Part shown: in pieces, positions 14,874 to 21,696 of the stretch
Numbering within the stretch: position 1 is the stretch's first letter
Layout of the letters: every line of letters begins with the position of its first letter
Assembly (NCBI GenBank): GCA_029865675.1
Contig: JARXAU010000219.1
Span: 1-22,472 of the forward strand
Source of the DNA: Rhodoferax sp.
GTDB lineage: Bacteria; Pseudomonadota; Gammaproteobacteria; Burkholderiales; Burkholderiaceae_C
DNA length: 22,472 nt
Direction: 5' to 3'
Translations under genes and position numbers: made by a program
The notes under the pieces: model-generated
Database searches by the model: none
Seen by the model: the letters and a program-made list of their open reading frames with translations, nothing else
What the model was told of the DNA's origin: nothing

Positions 14874-15989
14874 CTAGCGCCGAAATTTTCCGTCTGCAGT
14901 GATGATGGACAAGTCCGAGAAGTCCAGGCCGGTGTGGTCCTCGGGTGAATAGTTCACTTCCAGCCCTCCGATATCAAAATTGCGCAGGCCCTCCAGGGCA
15001 GCCTGAATTTTTTGGCGGCTGGGTTTTGTGCCGGCCCTGCGCAGCCCTTCGACCAAGACTTTGGCGGCGCAAAAGCCTTCAAGCATTGCGGGGCTGAGTT
15101 CTCCGCCGCCGCGGGCTTTCAACAGGCTTTGGGCTTCTTTGACCACGGCGTATGCTATCGAGCGCTCGTAGGGGAAGACCTGCGTGACTATGACGCCTCG
15201 CCCCTGAACGCCCATGCTTTTGATAAAGCCGGCCGATGCGTTGTTGGACAGCGTCACGATCTGCGCCCCCGAGCCAGCCGCACGAATAGCCGACATGCCA
15301 TCGACCACCGCCTGCCCAGACGCGATCATGATCACCGCCTGGGCGTTGGACTGTTTCACCTTGCTCGCGATCGGCGCAAAGTCGGGCGCAGCACGGTCAA
15401 ACCGCTCCATGATTACGGGCTGGAGATTGGCCTGCGCGAAGCCCTTTTGTGCACCTTGCACGCCGTCGGCGCCGAAGCTGTCGTCTGCAAAGACCAGACC
15501 AATGCGCGATATGCCCATGGCATTGAGCTGGTTTACCGCCTTGGCAGCCTCTCGCTGGTAGGTGGCCCGGACGTTGAATACGTGCTTGTTTACCGGCTGG
15601 TGAAACACCATGGCCCCCGTGGACGGGGCAAGTAACGAAACACCATGCTTTTCAAGCAAGGGAAGTATGGCTTGGGTGTGGGGCGTGCCCCGGGTCAGGA
15701 ACAAGGCCAAGACGCCCCGGTCCTCGATCAGAATGCGCGCGTTTTCGCTTGCGAGTTTCGGGTCGAACTGGTCGTCTAGTGAAATCAGCTCGATGGTTTT
15801 TCCATGGATTCCGCCTTTGGCGTTGACGGCGTCCAGGTGCAGTTTTGCGCCTTCAAGGGTTTCTTTTACGCCTGCGGCCACGGCCCCAGTAAATCCCGCA
15901 GTTTGTCCGATCAATATTTGTGCCTGGCCGGTAAGGACGAGGGTCGAAAGCAACACTGCGGAACACCATCGCGCCCAATTGGCCATCAT
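14874..15989 (-). CDS. Branched-chain amino acid-type ABC substrate-binding protein (LivK-like, Peripla_BP_6)
   Basis: This 371-residue periplasmic receptor is of the leucine/isoleucine/valine-binding fold. The family also captures aromatic acids, amides and other small organics for ABC importers. A signal peptide runs to about residue 23 (hydrophobic AVLLSTLVLTG, then QAQ). Mature family landmarks are IGQTAGFTG, GAKLHLDAVNAKGGIHGK, LISLDDQFDP, LAPSTGA and RIGLVFADDSFG. ATG 15989 is preceded by AAGGA on the minus strand about 5 bases away; the in-frame TTG just before it is not needed. No permease or ATPase genes are adjacent, so it is an orphan receptor. It is convergent with the FGE gene and downstream of the TetR gene on the same strand. 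Ligand unknown. Confidence 0.9.
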   Translation of the reverse strand: MMANWARWCSAVLLSTLVLTGQAQILIGQTAGFTGAVAAGVKETLEGAKLHLDAVNAKGGIHGKTIELISLDDQFDPKLASENARILIEDRGVLALFLTRGTPHTQAILPLLEKHGVSLLAPSTGAMVFHQPVNKHVFNVRATYQREAAKAVNQLNAMGISRIGLVFADDSFGADGVQGAQKGFAQANLQPVIMERFDRAAPDFAPIASKVKQSNAQAVIMIASGQAVVDGMSAIRAAGSGAQIVTLSNNASAGFIKSMGVQGRGVIVTQVFPYERSIAYAVVKEAQSLLKARGGGELSPAMLEGFCAAKVLVEGLRRAGTKPSRQKIQAALEGLRNFDIGGLEVNYSPEDHTGLDFSDLSIITADGKFRR

Positions 15990-16032
15990 CAATTTCCTTT
16001 TTGAAAAGAAATTTTACGCGCGATACCTGAGA

Positions 16033-16069
16033 TTCATGCGAAGGAAAACCACTAGACCGAGCGCATGAA
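16033..16069. repeat. Inverted repeat upstream of the binding-protein gene
   Basis: TTCATGCG (16033-16040) and CGCATGAA (16062-16069) are perfect reverse complements separated by 21 bases. They lie 44-80 bases upstream of the binding-protein ATG on the minus strand, a position suited to an operator. No T-run follows on either strand, so a terminator is less likely. Confidence 0.35.
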
Positions 16070-16075
16070 GTCCCT

Positions 16076-16108
16076 GCTCAGAATAGCCACCTCGCTTCGC
16101 TACTGAGC
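16076..16108 (-). terminator. Hairpin at the 3' end of the TetR gene, weak terminator candidate
   Basis: GCTCAG (16076-16081) and TAGC (16084-16087) pair with GCTA (16099-16102) and CTGAGC (16103-16108), leaving a 2-base bulge and an 11-base loop. The fold overlaps the TetR stop codon. No T-run follows on the minus strand, so termination here is doubtful. Confidence 0.25.
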
Positions 16109-16723
16109 CTGCTGCTTGATCAAGTAGCGGCCTATGATGTCTTGCAAGTAGTGCTTGGTGGGGTGTGCCGCCTGCGGGCGACTCAGGGCCTGGAAGCTTC
16201 CCACAATGGCCAGGTAGAACAGCGCGGCCAGGTCGGTGGCGGTCTTGGCGTCGGGCGCGATGCGGGCGAACTTGCCGGCAAAAAGTCTGACGCGCGCCTG
16301 GTCCACTTCCAAAAGCATGGCGGCCACGCCTGGGTCGCGCCGGCCGAGGCCACGCAAGGCCAGCTCGAAGCGCATATTGCTGAGGTCCGCGCCGCCGTGT
16401 GCCAGGGCTGCGTCGAGCAGTGTTTCAAGGTCCTGCACCGGGTCAAGGCTTGCAAGCTGCTGCATGCCCTGGTTGCTGGAGAGTTCGGCGGCGCGCCAGC
16501 GTTCTATGAGCGCAGTGATCAGGTCGGCATGGTCTTTGAAATGCCAATAAAAACTACCGCGTGTGACGCCCAAAGTGTCTGCCAACACCAGAACCCGCAC
16601 CCCATCAAACCCGTGTTCCACTGCAGCGCGGAAGGCGGCGTCGAGCCAGTCGTCGCGCTTGAGGCGCGCGCTGGTTTGGCGCGCTGGCGTCGCTTGTTCG
16701 TGTCTACTCGGGCTTGCTTCCAT
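16100..16723 (-). CDS. TetR/AcrR family transcriptional regulator
   Basis: This 207-residue protein is a ligand-controlled DNA-binding repressor. The helix-turn-helix spans about residues 17-60 (LDAAFRAAVEHGFDGV, then LADTLGVTRGSFYWHFKDHADLI), matching the TetR N-terminal domain. The C-terminal ligand pocket is not assignable. The open frame extends 47 codons upstream to 16864, but I chose ATG 16723. That start leaves a normal short arm before the HTH, has a GGA just upstream, and the extension would run through the divergent promoter region. It is divergent from the sulfatase 2 operon, the arrangement typical of a local repressor, and reminiscent of EthR beside EthA in mycobacteria. Its likely sites are the AGTACA-N3-GTGTAT copies at 16813 and 8820. 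Confidence 0.88.
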   Translation of the reverse strand: MEASPSRHEQATPARQTSARLKRDDWLDAAFRAAVEHGFDGVRVLVLADTLGVTRGSFYWHFKDHADLITALIERWRAAELSSNQGMQQLASLDPVQDLETLLDAALAHGGADLSNMRFELALRGLGRRDPGVAAMLLEVDQARVRLFAGKFARIAPDAKTATDLAALFYLAIVGSFQALSRPQAAHPTKHYLQDIIGRYLIKQQAQ

Positions 16724-16811
16724 GGCGTCCTGTATGGGGTCGTTCGAAGCACATTGTCGCCCAATGGATAGTGGGGCTCTCCGGGTATCGTTACACATGC
16801 TACATTGACCA

Positions 16812-16829
16812 AAGTACAGCAGTGTATGG
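16812..16829. promoter_or_regulatory. Candidate operator between the TetR gene and the sulfatase 2 operon
   Basis: AGTACA (16813-16818), 3 bases and GTGTAT (16822-16827) repeat the motif found at the ligase promoter with identical spacing; the core dyad is TACA-N4-TGTA. It lies 90 bases upstream of the TetR ATG and 50 bases before the GTG of sulfatase 2, directly behind a TTGACC (16805-16810) that could be a -35. A bound regulator here could control both directions. Confidence 0.5.
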
Positions 16830-16876
16830 TGACGCGCCCAAGGCGTTTCTACGAGGTGCAACACAGGAGATTCAGA

Positions 16877-18667
16877 GTGAACATAGCGACAAAAACGGGG
16901 TGGGCTGCTTGCGTCTTGGCCATGGAGCTCGGGTTTTCATGTGCGGCGTGGGCGGCAAGCCCGGCGGTGGCACCGGCGCCGCAGCGCCCCAATATCGTGG
17001 TGCTGGTGGCCGATGACTGGGGTTTTACCGACCTAGGCGCCTTTGGTGGCGAGATCGACACCCCCCACCTGGACGCGCTGGCCAAGCGGGGCATGCGCTT
17101 CTCTAACTTTCATGTGGCCGCTTCGTGCTCGCCGACGCGCTCTATGCTGCTCACGGGCGTGGACAACCACCGCAACGGCGTGGGCAATCTGCGCGAGGCC
17201 ATGCCTACTGAGCACCTGGGCAAGCCGGGTTACCAGGGCTCTTTGACGCCCAATGTGGTGACCGTGGCGTCCCGTTTGCAAGACAGCGGCTACCGCACCT
17301 ATGTGGCGGGCAAGTGGAATGTGGGTTCTGAGGCCTATAACCTGCCCAACCGGCGTGGTTTTGACAAGTCCATTGTGCAGGGCGATACCGGTTCGGACAA
17401 CTGGGAGCCGGGCAAGCAGTACCTGCCCCATGTGCCGCAGGTGTACTGGTTCGAGGACGGCAAAACCGCTGCCATGCCTGCCGAGTTCTATTCCTCGGAG
17501 TACTTCGTGGACCGCACCATCGGCTATATCGACGCCGACCCCCGCAAACAGCAGCCGTTTTTTGCCTATGTGGGTTTTCAGGCCAACCATACGCCGGTGC
17601 AGGCGCCCAAGGCTTTTGTAGACAAATACAAGGGCCGGTACCGCGAGGGCTGGACTATCTTGCGCCAGCAGCGCTTGGCCCGCGCTATCGCCATGGGCCT
17701 CGTGCCCAAGGGCACCGCCATGACCACCATGTCCACCACCGGCGACTGGAACGCACTGCCAGAGAACGAGCGCCTGCACATGGAGCGCCAGATGGAGGTC
17801 TATGCCGCCATGGCCGAGGCCATGGACTTTCATGTGGGGCGCTTAGTGGAGCACCTGAAAAAGACGGGGCAGTACGACAACACGGTGTTCGTCTTTTTAT
17901 CGGACAACGGACCTGAGGGCTCGGATTACCACGAGGCCCAGCCCTGGCTGTGGTTCCAATACAAGCAAGACACCGAAACCCTGGGTGCCAAGGGCACGTA
18001 CGGCATCACCGGCCCAGCCTGGGCCAGTGCGTCCGCGTCTCCCTTGTACAGCTATAAGTTCTGGTCGGGCGAGGGCGGCATCCGTGCACCCATGTTTATC
18101 TCGGGGCCGGGTGTTGGACAAGGCGGCGGGGTGCAAGGCGCCTTGACCCACGTGACCGACATTGCGCCCACGCTGCTGGCGCTGGCGCACATTGAAGCGC
18201 CAGGCGCCAGCTACCAAGGTGTGCCAGTGGAGCCGCTGGTCGGCCACAGCTTGCTGGGGCTGCTGCAAGGCAGCGTGTCAGCGGTACGTGGCCCCGAGCA
18301 GCCGCTGGGCTATGAGTTATCCGGCAATGCGGCATTATTCAAAGGCAGCCTCAAGCTGGTGCGCAATATGCCGCCCTTGGGCGATGGCCTATGGCACTTG
18401 TACGACCTGTCTACCGACCCTGGCGAAACCCAAGACCTGAGCGCCAAGCTGCCCCAAGAGTTTGCTGCAATGCAAGTGGACTACGCCCACTACGAAAAAA
18501 CCAACCAAGTGCTGCCCATGCCCGAGGGCTACACACCACAAAAGCAGGTGTTTATCAATGCCATTTGGCGCTACTGGGTGCCGGTGTATGGCAAGCAAGC
18601 CGCTGCCGTGTTGATCGGTTCGCTGGCGCTGCTGACCTGGTGGCTTGTGCGTCGCCGCCGTAAGTGA
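16877..18667 (+). CDS. Sulfatase family protein 2, AtsA-type arylsulfatase with C-terminal membrane anchor
   Basis: This 596-residue type I sulfatase is closest to the Pseudomonas arylsulfatase AtsA group. A signal peptide runs to about residue 28 (WAACVLAMELGFSCAAWAA). The site C84-S-P-T-R is the canonical formylglycine motif. VADDWG, the histidine of GFQANHTP and LSDNGPEG complete the metal and sulfate site. One departure is AGK146-W-N148-VG, where sulfatases normally have GKWH. The last 25 residues form a membrane helix followed by RRRRK, an uncommon C-terminal anchor. GTG 16877 is chosen because AGGAG at 16865-16869 lies 7 bases upstream and the signal peptide then begins correctly; the frame stays open to 16805. 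Its stop overlaps the next gene's start (GTGA). Confidence 0.9.
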   Translation: MNIATKTGWAACVLAMELGFSCAAWAASPAVAPAPQRPNIVVLVADDWGFTDLGAFGGEIDTPHLDALAKRGMRFSNFHVAASCSPTRSMLLTGVDNHRNGVGNLREAMPTEHLGKPGYQGSLTPNVVTVASRLQDSGYRTYVAGKWNVGSEAYNLPNRRGFDKSIVQGDTGSDNWEPGKQYLPHVPQVYWFEDGKTAAMPAEFYSSEYFVDRTIGYIDADPRKQQPFFAYVGFQANHTPVQAPKAFVDKYKGRYREGWTILRQQRLARAIAMGLVPKGTAMTTMSTTGDWNALPENERLHMERQMEVYAAMAEAMDFHVGRLVEHLKKTGQYDNTVFVFLSDNGPEGSDYHEAQPWLWFQYKQDTETLGAKGTYGITGPAWASASASPLYSYKFWSGEGGIRAPMFISGPGVGQGGGVQGALTHVTDIAPTLLALAHIEAPGASYQGVPVEPLVGHSLLGLLQGSVSAVRGPEQPLGYELSGNAALFKGSLKLVRNMPPLGDGLWHLYDLSTDPGETQDLSAKLPQEFAAMQVDYAHYEKTNQVLPMPEGYTPQKQVFINAIWRYWVPVYGKQAAAVLIGSLALLTWWLVRRRRK

Positions 18668-19911
18668 ACAGCGGTTACTACCCCAGCCCATGGCCGGGCG
18701 AGGACGGTGGGCCGCAGCGGCTGCAAACCGCGCACGCCGAATCCGCCTTGAACCTGCAGCCAGGCGAAACCTTGGCCTGCGTGACGCGCAACACGCTGAT
18801 GTCTACCATGACGGTGCTGGGAGATCCGGGCGAGGTGTATTTGCTCACGCATTCAGCGCTGCGCTCCAAGCTAGGCATGGCCACGACGGCGTGCGTGGAG
18901 TTGATCGACCCCCACAGCCTGCGCACACGCAAAAGCTCACAGCGCCTGCCCGGCGGCCCCATGTGGCCCGGCGGCATGGCGATTCACCGCAATGGCGACA
19001 TTTATGTGGTGTATGGCCGCTACGCGCACCGCCTGGACCGCTCCTGCGCACTGAAAGCGTCGCTGGAACTACCGCGTGCGCAGGCCTACAACTCCTTTGT
19101 CATTCTGGACAAGGGGCTGATCGTCGCTAAAAACTTGTCTGATACGCAAGCCGCCAGCCTCAGCGTCATAGACCCCGAGACCCTGCGCCCGACCTGCGCG
19201 CCGGTGGTCTGCCCCGAGCCATCCATCGCCCGCCTGAGCGCGGTGGGCAACACCGTCTATGTGGTGGGCGTGCGCAGCATTTTTCGCTACCACTGGGACG
19301 ACGCGGCGCAAACCCTGCGCCTAGACCGCGATTGGCAGTGGGACTACATTGGCGCCACCGCGCAGAGCTACGGGTGGGACCCTGTGATCGATGGTCAGAA
19401 CGCCTGGTTTATGGACAACGGCCTGCACCGCTACCGCATCCATATGCTGGGCGCGGGCGTGCGCCCCAGCGCCAACCGACTGCTGCGCGTCTCGCTGACC
19501 GACGCGCGTGACCACGCCAGCCCGGATGTGAGCGGCTTGCCCGGCGGCAGCATCACCAACCCTCCGCTGGTGGATGTGCAGCGGCGCATCGTGGTCGCCT
19601 TTGATTCGGCCAACAAGGTCTTGCGCGCCTGGCGCATAGGCGCTGGCCACACGCTGGCGCCCCTGTGGATCAAAAATGACTTTGGCGTGGCCAGCCATCT
19701 GCTGCTCTACCCGCAGACCGGCGAGCTGGTGGTCAACGACTACCGCCGCTGGCGCGAGGAAGTCGTGGTGCTCGACGTGGAGACGGGCAGCGAGCGCGGC
19801 CGGGTGCGCAGCGGTGGCATTACCCAAGGCGTGGTGTTTCCCAGCGTGGGCTGGGAGCGCGACTTGTACTGGTGTTCTATGGGGCGGCTGGCGCGTGTCT
19901 TTGTTGCATGA
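18664..19911 (+). CDS. Uncharacterised beta-propeller-like protein
   Basis: I do not recognise a characterised homologue of this 415-residue protein. It has a repeated strand pattern typical of beta-propellers: GMAIHRNGDIYVVYG near 102, SFVILDKGLIVAKN near 142, LSAVGNTVYVVGVR near 190, and DPVIDGQNAWFMDNG near 238. PPLVDVQRRIVVAFDSANKV (near 300) and HLLLYPQTGELVVNDY (near 345) continue the pattern. There is no signal peptide or membrane helix, so it should be cytosolic. GTG 18664 overlaps the sulfatase stop by 4 bases (GTGA), and its own stop overlaps the monooxygenase start (ATGA). Tight coupling on both sides says it works in the same process, perhaps as a lactonase-like hydrolase or binding protein. 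That is only inference. Confidence 0.75.
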   Translation: MNSGYYPSPWPGEDGGPQRLQTAHAESALNLQPGETLACVTRNTLMSTMTVLGDPGEVYLLTHSALRSKLGMATTACVELIDPHSLRTRKSSQRLPGGPMWPGGMAIHRNGDIYVVYGRYAHRLDRSCALKASLELPRAQAYNSFVILDKGLIVAKNLSDTQAASLSVIDPETLRPTCAPVVCPEPSIARLSAVGNTVYVVGVRSIFRYHWDDAAQTLRLDRDWQWDYIGATAQSYGWDPVIDGQNAWFMDNGLHRYRIHMLGAGVRPSANRLLRVSLTDARDHASPDVSGLPGGSITNPPLVDVQRRIVVAFDSANKVLRAWRIGAGHTLAPLWIKNDFGVASHLLLYPQTGELVVNDYRRWREEVVVLDVETGSERGRVRSGGITQGVVFPSVGWERDLYWCSMGRLARVFVA

Positions 19912-21401
19912 GCATCGAACACTTTGACACCCTGATTGTCGGCGCGGGTCTGTCGGGCATTGGCAGCGCGGTGCACTTGCAGCAACGCTGCCCCGGCCAG
20001 CGTTTTGCCATTTTGGAAGGACGCGAGCGCCTGGGCGGCACCTGGGATCTGTTTCGCTACCCCGGCGTGCGTTCGGACTCGGACATGCACACCCTGGGCT
20101 ACATCTTTAAGCCCTGGACCGATGGCCAAGCGATTGCCGACGGCCCGTCCATCTTGCAATACATCCAAGACACCGCCCGCGAGCACGCGCTGCTGACACA
20201 CATCCGCCCGGGCCACCGCGTGGTGGCAGCGGCTTGGTCCAGCTCGCAGGCAAGCTGGTTGCTGACCATAGAGCGCGGACCGGCCAAAGAGCGGCTGCAA
20301 CTGAGCTGTAGTTTCTTGTGGGTGTGCAGCGGCTACTACAACTACGCCCATGGATACACCCCCGATTTTCCGGGGCTGTCGGAGTTCAAAGGGCGTGTGG
20401 TGCATCCGCAAGACTGGCCGGCAGACTTGGACTACCGCGGCCAGCGCGTGGTCGTCATCGGCAGCGGCGCCACCGCCATGACGCTGGTGCCCGCCATGGC
20501 TCCAGAGGCCGCGCAGCTGACCATGCTGCAGCGCTCCCCCACTTATGTGGTGGCGCGTCCGCGCCGCGACGCGCTCGCCAATGCGCTGCGCTGGGCGCTG
20601 CCAGGGCGGCTGGCCTATGGCCTCACGCGCTGGAAAAACGTGGCCCTGGGCATGTTCTATTTTTGGCTGGCCAAGCACCGGCCCGAGCGCGTCAAAGCGC
20701 GCATTGTGGGCGCCGTGGCGGCCGCACTGCCCAAGGCGTTTGACGTACCAACCCATTTCACCCCGCGCTACAAGCCCTGGGACCAGCGCGTGTGCTTAGT
20801 GCCCGACGGTGATTTGTTTGCTGCAATCCAAAGCGGCAAGGTCGCTGTGGTGACCGATACCGTGGCCGCCTTCGAGCCCCAGGGTATTCGCCTGGGCTCG
20901 GGCGCATTGCTCGAAGCGGACCTGGTAGTCACCGCTACCGGACTGGACTTGCTGGGCTTTGGCGGTATGGCGATCAGCGTGGACGGCCGGCAAGTAGAGA
21001 TCGGTAAGACCATGAGCTACAAGGGCATGATGCTCGCGGGCGTGCCCAACCTGGCTTATGTGGTGGGCTACACCAACGCATCGTGGACGCTCAAGAGCGA
21101 CCTGACAGGCGGCTTTGTGTGCCGCCTGCTGCGCCACATGCAGCGCACCGGCGCCGGTATTTGCATCCCAAAGCTGCCTGCTGCCAAGGTGCAAGCGCAG
21201 CCCTGGGTGGACTTCAGCTCGGGCTACATCCAGCGTTCGCTGGACCAGTTTCCGGTGCAGGGCAGCAGCACGCCGTGGCGCCTGAACCAAAACTACCTGC
21301 GCGACCTGCTGGCGCTGCGCTTTGGCACCCTGCAAGACGGCGTGCTGCAGTTTTCCAAGCCGCACAATCGTCATGAGGGTGCTAAGCCACCCCCTTCATG
21401 A
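19908..21401 (+). CDS. EthA-like flavin-containing Baeyer-Villiger monooxygenase
   Basis: This 497-residue FAD- and NADPH-dependent enzyme is predicted to insert oxygen next to a ketone, giving an ester or lactone, or to oxidise sulfur. The FAD Rossmann motif is GAGLSGIG (residues 12-19), followed by LGGTWDLFRYPGVRSDSDM. The Baeyer-Villiger fingerprint FKGRVVHPQDWP matches FxGxxxHxxxWP, and the second Rossmann motif is GSGATA. The order of blocks follows mycobacterial EthA closely, including LQRSPTYVV, PWDQRVCLVPDGDLF, TATGLDL, GYTNASWTLKSDL and TPWRLNQNYLRD. ATG 19908 overlaps the preceding stop (ATGA). It is the last gene of operon B, whose upstream divergent regulator is TetR-type. The natural substrate is unknown. 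Confidence 0.93.
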   Translation: MSIEHFDTLIVGAGLSGIGSAVHLQQRCPGQRFAILEGRERLGGTWDLFRYPGVRSDSDMHTLGYIFKPWTDGQAIADGPSILQYIQDTAREHALLTHIRPGHRVVAAAWSSSQASWLLTIERGPAKERLQLSCSFLWVCSGYYNYAHGYTPDFPGLSEFKGRVVHPQDWPADLDYRGQRVVVIGSGATAMTLVPAMAPEAAQLTMLQRSPTYVVARPRRDALANALRWALPGRLAYGLTRWKNVALGMFYFWLAKHRPERVKARIVGAVAAALPKAFDVPTHFTPRYKPWDQRVCLVPDGDLFAAIQSGKVAVVTDTVAAFEPQGIRLGSGALLEADLVVTATGLDLLGFGGMAISVDGRQVEIGKTMSYKGMMLAGVPNLAYVVGYTNASWTLKSDLTGGFVCRLLRHMQRTGAGICIPKLPAAKVQAQPWVDFSSGYIQRSLDQFPVQGSSTPWRLNQNYLRDLLALRFGTLQDGVLQFSKPHNRHEGAKPPPS

Positions 21402-21412
21402 AAGTTCTTTCA
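21399..21412 (+). repeat. Short palindrome over the monooxygenase stop codon
   Basis: TGAAAG-TT-CTTTCA is a perfect 14-base inverted repeat that begins at the stop codon. The stem is AT-rich and no T-run follows, so it is at best a weak 3'-end hairpin. Confidence 0.25.
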
Positions 21413-21552
21413 CGGTGACCTTAATGCAGGGGCGCAGCACCCCTCCGCCATGAAAGATATTCACCTGACGCAGCGCCAGGCCGGGGCTGTCGCCCCCGCT
21501 ACAAGACCCGTCGCGCAGCAGCCAAGCCATGCCTGGGGCAGGGTTAGAATTA

Positions 21553-21574
21553 AAAAAGCACGATCGTTCTTTTT
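21553..21574. promoter_or_regulatory. Candidate TetR-type operator upstream of etfB
   Basis: A 22-base palindrome with one mismatched pair: AAAAAG (21553-21558) and CTTTTT (21569-21574) flank the perfect core ACGATCGT (21560-21567). The ACGnnCGT core with A/T flanks is typical of TetR-family repressors of acyl-CoA metabolism. The A-tract and T-tract also resemble a bidirectional terminator, but the stem core is weak. It lies 123 bases before etfB. Confidence 0.4.
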
Positions 21575-21581
21575 CTTTGCG

Positions 21582-21610
21582 CTGTGGGCTGCCAAGGCGG
21601 CGGCCCACAG
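21582..21610. repeat. Hairpin CTGTGGGC/GCCCACAG in the etfB upstream region
   Basis: CTGTGGGC (21582-21589) pairs with GCCCACAG (21603-21610) over a 13-base loop. No T-run follows on either strand, so its role as a terminator is unsupported. Confidence 0.3.
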
Positions 21611-21630
21611 GGGGCGCATAGAATCTAAAG

Positions 21631-21646
21631 TTGACGTGCACGTAAA
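21631..21646. promoter_or_regulatory. Candidate MerR/LiuR-type operator upstream of etfB
   Basis: TTGACGTGCACGTAAA is a dyad with 14 of 16 symmetric positions. It resembles the site I recall for LiuR, the MerR-family regulator of branched-chain amino acid breakdown. A TAGAAT at 21619-21624 could be a -10, which would put the operator over the transcription start. The position, 51 bases before the etfB ATG, suits repression. Confidence 0.45.
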
Positions 21647-21696
21647 GTCCCTGCGGCCCTGTTGTGCCTTTTTCTATCTTTTCTGGAGTGGCAGTT

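Noticed and set aside
16724..16864. N-terminal extension of the TetR gene to 16864
   Set aside because: The extra 47 residues show no family similarity and would cover the divergent promoter and the candidate operator.
19740..20756. A 338-codon open frame on the minus strand under the propeller and monooxygenase genes
   Set aside because: It is the antisense shadow of two well-supported genes.
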